From: Bisbaumannia sp015645095
GTDB taxonomy: Bacteria; Pseudomonadota; Gammaproteobacteria; Pseudomonadales; Halomonadaceae
DNA: 64,000 nucleotides
Direction: 5' to 3'
Assembly (NCBI GenBank): GCA_036871055.1
Contig: CP141893.1
Coordinates: 3,348,001 to 3,412,000 of the forward strand
Shown: positions 8,687 through 17,992 of the stretch, in pieces
Position numbering within the stretch: position 1 is the first letter of the stretch
Layout of the letters: each line of letters opens with the position of its first letter
Notes under the pieces: generated by a model
The model's database searches: none
Told to the model about the DNA's origin: nothing
Seen by the model: only the letters and a program-made list of their open reading frames with translations
Made by a program: the position numbers and the translations under genes

Positions 8687-10330
8687 ATGGACCATGCCCC
8701 CCTACGGGTCGCCATTATCGGCGGCGGCGTCTCTGGCCTGTCGCTGGCCTATTACCTGCAGAAGTATGGCGGCGAAGCGGCCCAGGAGATCGAGGTCACC
8801 CTCTTCGAGCGCAAGACCACCCTGGGCGGCAACGCCGCCACCGTCTGGGTCGACCTGGGCAGTCGGCGCCAGCCGGGGCAGGCCGACTCGCCCTACCGGC
8901 GCTGGGCCGACCTGGGGGTGAACGACGTCAACCTGGCCACCTACCACCACCTCCACGCGGTGCTGGAGGAGATCGGTGAGCTCGACCGCATGAAGCCGCT
9001 GGAGAATACCGAGAGCTACTTCAGCCGCGATGGGCGAATCGCCCTGACCGACGATGACGACCTGCTCCGCGGCGTCAGCGACCCGGCCCATGAGCTGAGC
9101 CAAGCCGACGGCGGTAAGCTGGCGCCGCTGATCAGCGTGGTCCACCAGAGCGCCCTCGATTTGGTGGAGAGCCACCGCATCACCCCGCGCTATACGGTGG
9201 GCGACTTCTTCGACGGCTGCGTCGCCGACCCCGTCAAGATGCTGGCCACCACGGCCGACCGGCTGAGGATCCCCATCGACTGGCAGGATCCCGAACTGCC
9301 GGCTCGCCTCGAGCGAATCCGCCACACCATCTACTACCCCCGTATCTCGGCCATGTATTTCGCCGATGACCTCGGCCCGGCCGGCATGCCGCTCCAGGCC
9401 CCCTTCGAGTATTACCGCATCCAGGAGGGGGGGACGCCCCCGGATCGCCGCTACTTCGATCACGGCGCCCAGCACTGGCTGGAGGCCCTGGCCACCCATA
9501 TCACCGAGCCGGCGCACCCGGGCCCCCGGGTCGAGATCCTGCGCGGTCTCGGGGTCGAGGCCAGCCTCTCACCGCGGGGAGTGACACTGACGGAGTGCAC
9601 CAGCCCCGGTGCGCGACGCTGGGAAGCCGACCTGTTGATCATGGCCACCCACGCCGAGGATGCCCTGCCCATGCTGACCTTCGGCGACGGCCTGGCCGAC
9701 ACCCATCGAGCCCTGCGGGGCACCCTCGGCAAGGTACGCTACACCCGCAGCTTCGGCGTCTGTCATACATCAGCCGCCCGCCTGCCCCCCAACCGCAACC
9801 TGTGGCGCACCTACAATATCGAGGTGCGTGACCCCGAGGACACCTTCTTCCCTTATCGCATCGACTATGTCGCCAACCGCCACCAGAACGATGCCGCCAA
9901 CCCGGCCTATGACGGAGCGGGCCTCCCCCAGTACTTCGTGTCCCTGGTGGATGACCTCAACCAGATCCCCCGCAGCGAGATGCTCGAGCGCCATCCGTCC
10001 CCTCTGGGTGGACCGGCGGCCCTGGCCGGCGATCCCGGCCAGGCGGGCTACCGGGACCGGCTGCCGGCGCTGGAACCGGCCCTGGAAGCCAAGGCCTGGA
10101 CCCTGTTCAAACACAATGTGCTGGATGCCGACTGCCTCGAGGCCCAGGCGGAGATCGCGCATTACAACCTCACCACCGCCCGGGGGCTATTCGAAGGACG
10201 CCAGGGCGTATGCCCACTGCTCTTCGCCGGCGGCTGGACCCGCGGCGCCGGCCTGCAGGAGCAGTGCCTGGAGCAATCCGCCCATATCATCGCCCTGCTG
10301 CTGGGGAACGGCTACCGGCCGGAACCGTAA
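8687..10330 (+). CDS. FAD/NAD(P)-dependent amine-oxidase-like oxidoreductase
   Basis: A 547-residue flavoprotein. The dinucleotide-binding loop VAIIGGGVSGLSLAYYL is at residues 8-24, followed by an acidic strand end (LFERKTTLGGNA) as in the amine oxidase/phytoene desaturase superfamily. The C-terminus has the second FAD contact LLFAGGWTRGAGLQEQCLEQ, where GG-x-T replaces the usual GD. Substrate unknown. ATG 8687 has GGGAG eight bases upstream; a TTG at 8645 lacks a ribosome site. It is convergent with the STAND regulator (stops 10 bp apart). Confidence 0.85.
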   Translation: MDHAPLRVAIIGGGVSGLSLAYYLQKYGGEAAQEIEVTLFERKTTLGGNAATVWVDLGSRRQPGQADSPYRRWADLGVNDVNLATYHHLHAVLEEIGELDRMKPLENTESYFSRDGRIALTDDDDLLRGVSDPAHELSQADGGKLAPLISVVHQSALDLVESHRITPRYTVGDFFDGCVADPVKMLATTADRLRIPIDWQDPELPARLERIRHTIYYPRISAMYFADDLGPAGMPLQAPFEYYRIQEGGTPPDRRYFDHGAQHWLEALATHITEPAHPGPRVEILRGLGVEASLSPRGVTLTECTSPGARRWEADLLIMATHAEDALPMLTFGDGLADTHRALRGTLGKVRYTRSFGVCHTSAARLPPNRNLWRTYNIEVRDPEDTFFPYRIDYVANRHQNDAANPAYDGAGLPQYFVSLVDDLNQIPRSEMLERHPSPLGGPAALAGDPGQAGYRDRLPALEPALEAKAWTLFKHNVLDADCLEAQAEIAHYNLTTARGLFEGRQGVCPLLFAGGWTRGAGLQEQCLEQSAHIIALLLGNGYRPEP

Positions 10331-10340
10331 TGCTCCGGGG

Positions 10341-13300
10341 CTAGAGCCGGCAGGCCGCCAGTCCAGGCAGCGTCATCAGCAGGCCATCGGCTTCGCCACG
10401 ACGCCAGCAGGCTCGCAGGGCTTCCAAGGCACGTGTCTCGCCGCTCTCCAGCCAGTCGGCATGGGCTTCGATCAAGGTCCGATGGTGCTCACCCCAGGCA
10501 CAGGACTCCGTTGCCATCAAACGAGTCAACCGCCGGGCATAGTGACGGGCCGCAGATGCACGGTGGTCGAGCAGGCAAACCTCAGCCGCGGCGACCAGGA
10601 AACGGTAGCCATTGTGTCCCACGCAGCCGCGATCGAGCAGCGCCTCCCCCTCGGCCAGAAGGGCGAGGCGCTGCTCTGGCCCTTCCTCCAGCAGGGCTCG
10701 CGTACCCAACACCCAGGGACCGATAAAAGCCTCCAATCCATGCCGGCCGACCAGCCGCCAGGCTCGCTCGATGCTCTCCCGGGCCGCAGCCGGCCGGCCG
10801 GTGATCCACTCGATCCGCGCACGACTCTCCAGCAGGAAGGCCTCGAAGCGCCCGGAGCCCAGACCACGGGCCACCGTCAACGCCACCGTCACCTGTTCAT
10901 CGGCGCCACGGGGATCCCCCTGCGAAAGCAGGATCCAGGCCGCGGTTAACCGAGCCACCACTTCGGCGCGCCGATTACCAACCCGCCGGCCTAGCTCGGC
11001 GGCGTCGAGGCAATCGCGCAGAGCCGCCCCGGTCTCGTTGGCATAGATGCGGGCCGTGCCCAGCATAAAGAGGTTGGAAGCCTCCAGGTCGGCATGACCA
11101 TGCTCTCGACACAGAGTCACGCAGTGCGCGAACAGCTCATGGGTACTGCGCATCTGCCCTTCGGCATAGTGGGCGTCACCGAGCCCGCTCAGCGCCTGGA
11201 TCTCGGTGCGAACATCCCCACCACGACGCGCCTCGGCCAGGGCCCGGGTCTGATAGCGGCGGCTGGTGGCGAAGTCGCCCCGGGGAAAATAGAGGTTACC
11301 CTTGAGGTAGAGCGCCTCGGCCAACGGCAGGGGGTCCTCTAGCGCCTCGGCCAACGGCAGCAGCTCGTCCAGGATCGCTTCCTCCGCCGTCAGGGCATCC
11401 AGCATGTTCAGCCCCCGGGCCAGCCACAGGTCGGCCGTGATGCGCTGTGACTCCTGGCAGGCCTGCTCGCGGGCCGCCTCGAAGGCCTCCCGGGCCGCCT
11501 GGATATGCCCACAGGCCATCGCGACCTGGCCCTGCAACAGCGCCAACCGGTATTCATCCCTCGGCGCATAGTCGATGGCCTGGCACTGCCTGAGCAGTTC
11601 CTGGGCCTCCGCATGCCGATAACGGGCCATCTCCGCCTCCGCGGCCTGCAGGAAGGCCCGCGGAGCCTCCAGGGCACGTGCCCGATGCAGGTGGCGCGCA
11701 CGCAGCCCCGGCTCTTCTTCCCCGTAATACTCGGCCAGCCGCAAGTGCAGGCGATCCCGCTGAATCTTGGGAATGCCCTCGTAGATGCCCTGCAAAATCA
11801 GGTCATGCACGAAGCGGTACTCCGCCTCGCCCAGGGGGCGCACCAGGTTATGCCGCTGGGGCAGCTCGGGACGATAGCCGGACGCCCCCAGCAAGGTCCG
11901 CAAGGCCGCCAGGGAGAAGCGCTGCCCCATGACGGCCGCGACGCACATGGCACGACGATCCAGGTCGGTGAGTTGATCCAGCTTGGTCTGGACCAGGTTG
12001 GCCAGGCTCGCGGGCAAGCTGCGCCGGGGATGGAACAGCAGCAGCTGGGTCAGGAAGAGGGGATTACCCTGCGCCTGGGACACACAGCGGGCGGCATGCT
12101 CGACGGGCAATGTCGCAAAGCTGGCCACCAGGGCCTCGGCCTCCTGGGGACGCAGCGGCGGCAGCTCGATCAACGTCAGCGGCAGATCGGGCAGCTGGGG
12201 CCTCAGCCGGGTCTCCAGCGGATCCTGCTCCAGGCGCGAGGTAAATAACCAGATCACCGGCGCCTCCAGTGTCCCCTGGAGCAGGCCGGTCAGGGTCCCC
12301 AGCAGGGACTCGTCGGCCCAGTGCAGGTCCTCCAGCACCAGCAACTGAGGACGCTGAATGGAGCGAGACAGGATGACGTCGCGCACGGCCTGGATCAAAC
12401 GCTGGGCACGGGTCTCGGGCGTCATGGCCGCATAGAGACGTTTTGCCCCCTCGGGCTGCGGCAGGCCCAGCAGGGGACGCAGCAGCATGGCATGGTCCGC
12501 GGGAAGACGCAGCGCCGCCAGACGGGCGAGCAGTATCCCCTCATCTACCTCTTCGCGGGATGCCTGCAGCAGCGAGCGGACCAGTTGCGTCAGGGGGCCT
12601 TCATCGGCACGGGTACCGAAGTCCAGCACCTCGGCCTGATGGTGATCGGCATGGGTCGCCGCCATCTCGGAGAATTCGGCGCTAAGGCGGGTCTTGCCGA
12701 TACCAGCCACGCCACGAATATAGACCAGATGCCCGGCCTGGTAGGCCCGAGTGCTCTCCAGGATGGCGTGCAGCTGCCCCAACTGCACCCGGCGCCCCAC
12801 CAGTTCGAAACGGGCCTCCCGAGCCCCATCACGGGGATGGCGGTAACGCAGCCAGGCTCCGCCCTCATCGGCGAAGACGAAGCGTTCGGCCAACTGCACC
12901 GCGACTCCACGCTCGACCCAGACCCCGCGCGGCTCCTTCGGCATCACGAGAGAGGTGGCCGCCGGCCAGGCACCGGCCTGCAGGCAGGCTCCCTGGGCCA
13001 CCCCCTGCGCCACCAGGGTCTCGGCGCATAACAGGGCCCGCTGGGCATCGCTGCGGTAGGCCCGTGCCAGTCCAAAGAGGGCCGTCCCTTCCGCCGTCAG
13101 GCTACCGCCGAAATGCTGGACCCAGGTCGCCGCAGCCGTCTCATCGGCGGCCACGGCTCGTAGCTGTATCAGGACTCGCGTGCGCTCCACTGCCTCCGTC
13201 CCGGTGGCCGGGTCGTCGCCCACCTCCCCGACCTCCGATGCCAGGGCCTCGACCTCGACACCGTAGACGTCGGCCAGATGACGAGCGGTTCGATAGAGTA

Positions 13301-13463
13301 CCGGCCGACCGCTCTCGGCCCGCTTGATGGAGGCGATGGAGACACAGAGGCGCCGATCGAAGCAGTGTTCCGCCAGGGCCTCTTGACTGAGACCCAACCG
13401 CTTGCGGTGTTGCTTCAAGCACTGGCGATCCAGCGTCAGGCGCCCATCTTGAGGGGCTGTCAC
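10341..13463 (-). CDS. HTH / degenerate cyclase-homology / STAND ATPase / TPR regulator
   Basis: A 1040-residue regulator. Residues 12-75 form an XRE-type HTH (LGLSQEALAEHCFDRRLCVSIASIKRAESG). Residues 90-235 resemble the class III cyclase domain found in front of such ATPases: HFGGSLTAEG, ALFGLARAYRSDAQRAL and GVWVERGVAVQLAERFVF, but the metal-binding aspartates are absent. It is followed by ELVGRRVQLGQLHAIL. The ATPase has Walker A GVAGIGKT near 249 and Walker B LLVLEDLHWADE near 373. Residues 590-1040 are helical TPR-like repeats. The start is GTG at 13463, preceded by GGAAGGAT; no ATG is suitable. Target genes unknown; the convergent flavoprotein is the only close partner. Confidence 0.85.
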   Translation of the reverse strand: MTAPQDGRLTLDRQCLKQHRKRLGLSQEALAEHCFDRRLCVSIASIKRAESGRPVLYRTARHLADVYGVEVEALASEVGEVGDDPATGTEAVERTRVLIQLRAVAADETAAATWVQHFGGSLTAEGTALFGLARAYRSDAQRALLCAETLVAQGVAQGACLQAGAWPAATSLVMPKEPRGVWVERGVAVQLAERFVFADEGGAWLRYRHPRDGAREARFELVGRRVQLGQLHAILESTRAYQAGHLVYIRGVAGIGKTRLSAEFSEMAATHADHHQAEVLDFGTRADEGPLTQLVRSLLQASREEVDEGILLARLAALRLPADHAMLLRPLLGLPQPEGAKRLYAAMTPETRAQRLIQAVRDVILSRSIQRPQLLVLEDLHWADESLLGTLTGLLQGTLEAPVIWLFTSRLEQDPLETRLRPQLPDLPLTLIELPPLRPQEAEALVASFATLPVEHAARCVSQAQGNPLFLTQLLLFHPRRSLPASLANLVQTKLDQLTDLDRRAMCVAAVMGQRFSLAALRTLLGASGYRPELPQRHNLVRPLGEAEYRFVHDLILQGIYEGIPKIQRDRLHLRLAEYYGEEEPGLRARHLHRARALEAPRAFLQAAEAEMARYRHAEAQELLRQCQAIDYAPRDEYRLALLQGQVAMACGHIQAAREAFEAAREQACQESQRITADLWLARGLNMLDALTAEEAILDELLPLAEALEDPLPLAEALYLKGNLYFPRGDFATSRRYQTRALAEARRGGDVRTEIQALSGLGDAHYAEGQMRSTHELFAHCVTLCREHGHADLEASNLFMLGTARIYANETGAALRDCLDAAELGRRVGNRRAEVVARLTAAWILLSQGDPRGADEQVTVALTVARGLGSGRFEAFLLESRARIEWITGRPAAARESIERAWRLVGRHGLEAFIGPWVLGTRALLEEGPEQRLALLAEGEALLDRGCVGHNGYRFLVAAAEVCLLDHRASAARHYARRLTRLMATESCAWGEHHRTLIEAHADWLESGETRALEALRACWRRGEADGLLMTLPGLAACRL

Positions 13464-13598
13464 TGATGGTATCCTTCCCTGAGTACAGACGGCGCAGTAC
13501 CCATCGCGCCTATTAGTTATTTAGCATTAGAGAAGGATAAGCCTAGCAGATCACGCCCCGCCTTCCGGCATGCCGAGGAAGGAGGGACACCTCGGCAC

Positions 13599-14489
13599 TC
13601 ACATCCGAATCCCGGGGGGCGGTGCCTCGGGCGGCGTCCTGGGCAGGGCCGGCTCCGGCACCGCGGTGGAGAGCGACAGCTCATGGGCCTCGCCATCCTG
13701 CCAGTAGCCCAGCCGGGCGTCCTCCCCCGGCGGGGTGTCGCGCACCAGCTCCAGGAAGCGCAGCGGCGTGGTGGGCGTCTCGCCGTTCACCGTCAGCAAC
13801 AGGGCCCCGGGGGCCAGGCCCGCCGCCTCGGCATCGCCGGTCACGCCGGTGATCAGCACCCCCGCGTCGTCCGGCAGGCGCAGGGCATCGCGCAGGTCGT
13901 CGCTGAGCGGGGTCACGGTGATGCCCAGGGCGGAGACCACCTGCTCCTCGATGCCCTGGTACTCGATCGCCTGGGCCGCCTCCAGCACCTGGGGCGAGAC
14001 ACGGATGCCGGCGCCGGCCTGCAGGCCCAGGGCGATGGCGTCGCTGGCGCGGCTATCGATGCGCAGCGGCGTCTCGGCATCGCCCACCCGCAGCTCCAGC
14101 ATGCCCAGGAAGACCCCGTCGACGATGGCGTCCACATAGACCCGCTCCAGGCGCACCTCGAGGCCGGCCAGCACATCGCCGAGCAGCTCATGGGTCAGGG
14201 GCCGCCGGGGGCGGTCGCCACGCAGCCCGCGCAGGATGGCGTCGGCCTCCACGGGCCCGATAAAGATGGGGATTACCGCCCGGGCGCCGGGCTCGCGCAG
14301 CAGCACCACCGGCACCCCGGGGCCGGCCAGGCCCACGGTGGCCACTTCCACCTCGATCATGGTCTCGGGCTCCACCGCCAGCTCCCGGGCCTGGGCGGAC
14401 AGCGACAGCAGCGGCAACAGGATCAGCGAGGCGCAGAGGCAATGGCGAAGTGGCAGCATGGGATACCGTCCGGCCCGAAGGCGGCTCAT
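13599..14489 (-). CDS. Exported BFN (DUF151) domain protein with PDZ domain
   Basis: A 296-residue protein. An N-terminal signal peptide (LCASLILLPLLSLSAQA) precedes a bifunctional-nuclease/DUF151 domain at about 40-170: MIEVEVATVGLAG, PVVLLREPGARAVIPIFIGP, RPLTHELLGDVL, and IDSRASDAIALGLQAG. A PDZ domain follows at about 190-270 (GVLITGVTGDAEAAGLAPGA), then a proline-rich tail. DUF151 proteins are normally cytosolic and not exported, so the signal peptide and PDZ fusion are unusual. ATG 14489 has AAGGA; an internal ATG (MLPLRHC) is an alternative start. The rhomboid protease gene lies directly upstream in the same direction. Confidence 0.85.
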   Translation of the reverse strand: MSRLRAGRYPMLPLRHCLCASLILLPLLSLSAQARELAVEPETMIEVEVATVGLAGPGVPVVLLREPGARAVIPIFIGPVEADAILRGLRGDRPRRPLTHELLGDVLAGLEVRLERVYVDAIVDGVFLGMLELRVGDAETPLRIDSRASDAIALGLQAGAGIRVSPQVLEAAQAIEYQGIEEQVVSALGITVTPLSDDLRDALRLPDDAGVLITGVTGDAEAAGLAPGALLLTVNGETPTTPLRFLELVRDTPPGEDARLGYWQDGEAHELSLSTAVPEPALPRTPPEAPPPGIRM

Positions 14490-14538
14490 GGGGAGTTCCT
14501 TCAGGATGGCAGCGAAGCCGTGGCACCGCGAGTCGGCC

Positions 14539-15144
14539 TCAGCCGCCCAGGGGCGCCAGCAGCTCGTCCCAGAAGCGTCCCGCCAGGGCCGGCTGCAGCC
14601 ACAGCATGAAGGCCACCCCCCAGGCGCCGCCCCACAGGTGGGCGCTGTGATTGACGCCGTCGCCGCCGCGCCGGTGGCCCCGCCAGGAGTAGATCACATA
14701 GGCCGCGGCGAAGAGGATCGCCGGCACCGGGATAAAGAACACGAACAGCAGCGACCAGGGCCGCAACAGGATATAGGCGAAGAGCATGGCGGCCACCGCC
14801 CCCGAGGCCCCCAGGCTGCGGTAGTCCCGGTCATGGCGGTGGCGCAGGTGGGTGGGCAGGATCGCCACCAGCAGCCCGGCCAGGTAGAAGAGCAGGAAGC
14901 CCAGGGCGCCGATGCGCGGGGTCAGCACCAGTTCCATCACGCTGCCGAAGAAGTAGAAGGTGATCATGTTGAACAGCAGGTGGGTGCCGTCGGCATGGAT
15001 GAAACCGTGGCTCACGAGCCGCCACCACTGCCCCCGGGCCACCCCCGGCGGCCAGTAGATCAGGGCCCCCTGCAGCCGCGGCGACTGCCAGGCCAGCAGC
15101 GACACCGCCACGGTCACCAGTACCAGTGCCAGAGTGATCGTCAT
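14539..15144 (-). CDS. Rhomboid-family intramembrane serine protease
   Basis: A 201-residue membrane protein with about six TM helices. The WWRLVSHGFIHADGTHLLFNM segment carries the conserved histidines and asparagine of TM2. The catalytic serine is in SLGASGAVAAM (about residue 112) and the catalytic histidine in VNHSAHLWGGAWG (about 165). It cleaves membrane-embedded substrates; the natural target is unknown. The next gene in the same direction encodes the exported BFN-PDZ protein 50 bp on, so the two are probably co-transcribed. Head-to-head with the YeeN-like gene. Confidence 0.92.
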   Translation of the reverse strand: MTITLALVLVTVAVSLLAWQSPRLQGALIYWPPGVARGQWWRLVSHGFIHADGTHLLFNMITFYFFGSVMELVLTPRIGALGFLLFYLAGLLVAILPTHLRHRHDRDYRSLGASGAVAAMLFAYILLRPWSLLFVFFIPVPAILFAAAYVIYSWRGHRRGGDGVNHSAHLWGGAWGVAFMLWLQPALAGRFWDELLAPLGG

Positions 15145-15252
15145 GCTCCCTCCTTGGCCGCGGCCGCCCGGTCGGGGCCGGAAATAAGCTTGTTACCGCT
15201 TTCCGATGTTCAGTAAGATTCTGCCATCGTTTTCGATCCGGTGAGAAAAGCA

Positions 15253-15978
15253 ATGGGCAGAGCCTTCCAGAACCGCAAGGAATCCATGGCCAAGACGGCC
15301 GCCGCCAAGACCAAGGTCTACAGCAAGTACGGGCGCGAGATCTACGTCGTCGCCAAGTCCGGCGGCACCGACCCCAACGGCAACCTGGCGCTGCGCGGCC
15401 TGATCGAACGGGCCAAGAAGGACCAGGTGCCCAGCCATGTGATCGACAAGGCCCTCGACAAGGCCAGCGGCGTGGGTGGCGAGGACTACTCCCCGGCGCG
15501 CTACGAGGGCTTCGGGCCCGGCAACGTCATGGTCATCGTCGACTGCCTGACCGACAACCCCAACCGCACCTTCGGCGACGTGCGCGCCTGCTTCACCAAG
15601 ACCAAGTCGAAGATCGGCACCCCTGGCAGCGTCAGCCATATGTTCGACCACTGCGCCATCCTGGCCTATGCCGGCGATGACGAGGAGGCGGCCCTGGAGG
15701 CGCTGATGGAGGCCGACGTCGATGTCACCGACATCGAGAACGAAGAGGGCCAGATCACCGTCTTCGCCCCCCATACCGAATACGCCAAGGCCAAGCAGGC
15801 CCTGCTCGGCGCCTTCGGTGAGCTCGACTTCGAGGTCGACGAGATCCAGTTCGTGCCCCAGACCACCGCCCCCATCGAGGGCGACGACGTGGCCATGTTC
15901 GAGAAATTCCTCGACATGCTCAACGACCTGGACGACGTCCAGAACGTCTTCCATAACGCCGAGCTGCCCGAGGGCTGA
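15253..15978 (+). CDS. YebC/PmpR-family protein, YeeN type
   Basis: A 241-residue protein beginning MGRAFQNRKESMAKTAAAKT. It matches the YeeN branch rather than YebC proper (MAGHSKW start): VYSKYGREIYVVAKSGG, NLALRGLIERAKKDQVPSHV, RYEGFGPGNVMVIVDCLTDN and GTPGSVSHMFDH. YebC-family proteins act as transcription factors and in translation of proline-rich stretches; the specific role of YeeN-type paralogues is poorly defined. ATG 15253 fits the family; a GTG four codons upstream is in frame but not family-like. Monocistronic. Confidence 0.9.
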   Translation: MGRAFQNRKESMAKTAAAKTKVYSKYGREIYVVAKSGGTDPNGNLALRGLIERAKKDQVPSHVIDKALDKASGVGGEDYSPARYEGFGPGNVMVIVDCLTDNPNRTFGDVRACFTKTKSKIGTPGSVSHMFDHCAILAYAGDDEEAALEALMEADVDVTDIENEEGQITVFAPHTEYAKAKQALLGAFGELDFEVDEIQFVPQTTAPIEGDDVAMFEKFLDMLNDLDDVQNVFHNAELPEG

Positions 15979-16012
15979 GCCCGACCGCCGCCCTCGAGGC
16001 GGCGGTGACGTC

Positions 16013-16846
16013 TCAGGGCCGGGGCAGGCCGGCGCTGTCGAGGAAGGCGTCGATCCCCGCCGAGTACTCCGGCTCGCTGTCGAGAAAGCCGGTGTTGTGG
16101 CCGCCGCCGATCACCAGCAGCGCCTTGGGCTCGCCAGCGGCGGCATGCACCGCCTGGCCCTCGGCGAAGGGGATGATCTCGTCGTCGCGGCTATGGATCA
16201 CCAGCAGCGGCGCGGCGATTTCGGCCACCCGTCCCTCCACCTCATACTCCAGGCGCGCCAGCCAGCGCACCGGCAGGAAGGGGTAGAGGCGCTGCCCCAG
16301 GGCCGGCACCGAACGAAACGGCGACTCCAGGATCACCGCTCCCGGCGGCGTGCCCGCCGCGCTCAGCGCCGCCCCCAGCTCGGTGGCCACCGCCGCGCCC
16401 AGGGAACGCCCGAACAGCACCACCTCTCCGGGCGCCTCGTCCCGAGCCATCAGCCACTGCCAGGCGGCGCGGGCATCCCGCGCCGTGCCCGCCTCCGAGG
16501 GAGTGCCTTCGCTCCTGCCGTAGCCCCGGTAATCGAGGATCAGCACCGAGAGGCCCAGGCGATGGAACTGCACCAGGGAGGCCAACCGGTGGGAGATATT
16601 GCCGGCATTGCCGTGGAAGAACAGCAGGGTGCCCCGCGGCGCCTCGGCCGGTAGCCACCAGGCGTCCAGGGCCAGGTCATCCTCGGTGGTCAGGGTGACG
16701 GCCTCGAAAGATAGCCCCCGGTCGGCGGGGGTGGCGATGGGTTCGCGCCCCAGGTGGGGCAGATAGAGCAAGCGCTCCTGGAAGGCCCAGGCCAGCGCCA
16801 CCACCAGGCCATAGGCGACCAGCAGGAGGACGGCGAGGCGCAACAT
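16013..16846 (-). CDS. Membrane-anchored alpha/beta hydrolase (BEM46/ABHD13-like)
   Basis: A 277-residue protein with one N-terminal TM helix (LRLAVLLLVAYGLVVALAWAF). The hydrolase core shows FFHGNAGNISHRLASL (oxyanion loop), DYRGYGRSEGTPSE, nucleophile GRSLGAAVA, acid IHSRDDEIIP and histidine GGGHNTGF. All three catalytic residues appear intact. Substrate unknown; family members are esterase- or lipase-like. It is the last of four minus-strand genes (dbpA, RIO kinase, tautomerase, hydrolase) with short gaps, 12 bp after the tautomerase. Confidence 0.88.
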   Translation of the reverse strand: MLRLAVLLLVAYGLVVALAWAFQERLLYLPHLGREPIATPADRGLSFEAVTLTTEDDLALDAWWLPAEAPRGTLLFFHGNAGNISHRLASLVQFHRLGLSVLILDYRGYGRSEGTPSEAGTARDARAAWQWLMARDEAPGEVVLFGRSLGAAVATELGAALSAAGTPPGAVILESPFRSVPALGQRLYPFLPVRWLARLEYEVEGRVAEIAAPLLVIHSRDDEIIPFAEGQAVHAAAGEPKALLVIGGGHNTGFLDSEPEYSAGIDAFLDSAGLPRP

Positions 16847-16858
16847 GGGGCCGCCCCG

Positions 16859-17050
16859 TCACTCCGGCTTGGGGTCGCAGCCCATCACGCCGCCCTTGGC
16901 CCAGTCCTCGCCATCCACCTCGCTGAAGAATACCTGCACCGAGGCCTCCTCGGCGCCATAGACCTCGGCGAAGGCCTGGGTGATGCGACGGGCCAGCTCG
17001 CGCTTCTGCTCGAGGGGGCGGGGGAACTGCTGAATGGTCACGATGGGCAT
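16859..17050 (-). CDS. 4-oxalocrotonate tautomerase-like protein
   Basis: A 63-residue tautomerase-superfamily subunit. Pro2 becomes the catalytic N-terminal proline after removal of methionine (MPIVTIQQFPRPLEQKRELA). A second family element is VQVFFSEVDGEDWAKGG near residue 38. Such small subunits form hexamers or dimers of beta-alpha-beta units. The substrate is not evident. Lies between the RIO kinase and the hydrolase genes on the same strand. Confidence 0.85.
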   Translation of the reverse strand: MPIVTIQQFPRPLEQKRELARRITQAFAEVYGAEEASVQVFFSEVDGEDWAKGGVMGCDPKPE

Positions 17051-17113
17051 GGCCCGGGCTCCGTATCTCGGGTGGGATAGGCAAGCCTAGCATACGGGCG
17101 CCGCCCCACGGAC

Positions 17114-17974
17114 TCAGGCGTCGTCGGCGTCCCGGTCGACCAGGGCCGCCAGCCGCTCGGCCTCCTCTTCCCGGGCGTCGTCGATCACCGCCAGCAGTTC
17201 GTCGACGTCGACCGCCTGGGACGATTCCTCGAAGGTGCCGCTCAGGGGCGAGTCGGGATGCAGCTCACCGGCCTCATAGAGGGCCCAGATCTCGCGGCCA
17301 TAGTCGCTCGCCAGCAGCTCCGGGGCGAAGCGCCCGAAGTAGGCGCGCATGGTATCCACGTCACGGCGCAGCAGCATGCCGGCGCTGTTGTTGCCCGCCG
17401 CGTCCACCGCCTGGGGCAGGTCGATGATCACCGGCCCCTCGGCGTCGAGCAGCACGTTGAACTCGGAGAGATCACCGTGCACCAGGCCGGCACACAGCAT
17501 GCGCACCACTTCGCGCATCACCCGGGCGTGGTAGTCGCGGGCCTGATCGGGCTCGAGCACCACGTCATCCAAGCGCGGCGCCACCCGCCCCTCGGCGTCG
17601 GCGATGCGCTCCATCAGCAGCACCCCATCGACGAAGCCATGGGGCTTGGGCACCCGCACGCCAGCCTCAGCCAGGCGATAGAGGGCATCCACCTCGGCAT
17701 TCAACCAGGCCTGTTCCTGCGCCTTCTGCCCATAGCGGGTCTTCTTGGCCATGGCCCGGCTACGCCGGCTGTTGCGGTCCTTGCGGCCCTCCTGGTACTG
17801 GACCGCCTGCTTGAAGCTGCGCTGCTTGGCCTCCTTGAAGACCTTGGCACAACGCAGCTCGCCACCGGCGCGCACCACATAGACCTGGGCTTCCTTGCCA
17901 CTCATCAGCTGGCTCTCGACCGAGTCGATCAGGCCGTCCTCCAGCAGGGGTTGTAAGCGTTTGGGGACTTTCAT
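17114..17974 (-). CDS. RIO1-family atypical serine kinase
   Basis: A 286-residue RIO-type kinase. ATP-binding region: SQLMSGKEAQVYVVRAGGEL with the lysine in CAKVFKEAKQR. A catalytic loop LVHGDLSEFNVLLD lies around 164-177 and the metal-binding aspartate in VIIDLPQAVD around 183. A basic insert (RKDRNSRRSRAMAKKTRYGQ) is typical of the bacterial members. Substrate unknown. It starts 18 bp after the dbpA stop, so the two are probably one transcript, linking it to RNA/ribosome metabolism. Confidence 0.9.
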   Translation of the reverse strand: MKVPKRLQPLLEDGLIDSVESQLMSGKEAQVYVVRAGGELRCAKVFKEAKQRSFKQAVQYQEGRKDRNSRRSRAMAKKTRYGQKAQEQAWLNAEVDALYRLAEAGVRVPKPHGFVDGVLLMERIADAEGRVAPRLDDVVLEPDQARDYHARVMREVVRMLCAGLVHGDLSEFNVLLDAEGPVIIDLPQAVDAAGNNSAGMLLRRDVDTMRAYFGRFAPELLASDYGREIWALYEAGELHPDSPLSGTFEESSQAVDVDELLAVIDDAREEEAERLAALVDRDADDA

Positions 17975-17992
17975 GGCACCTGTTCGATCGGA

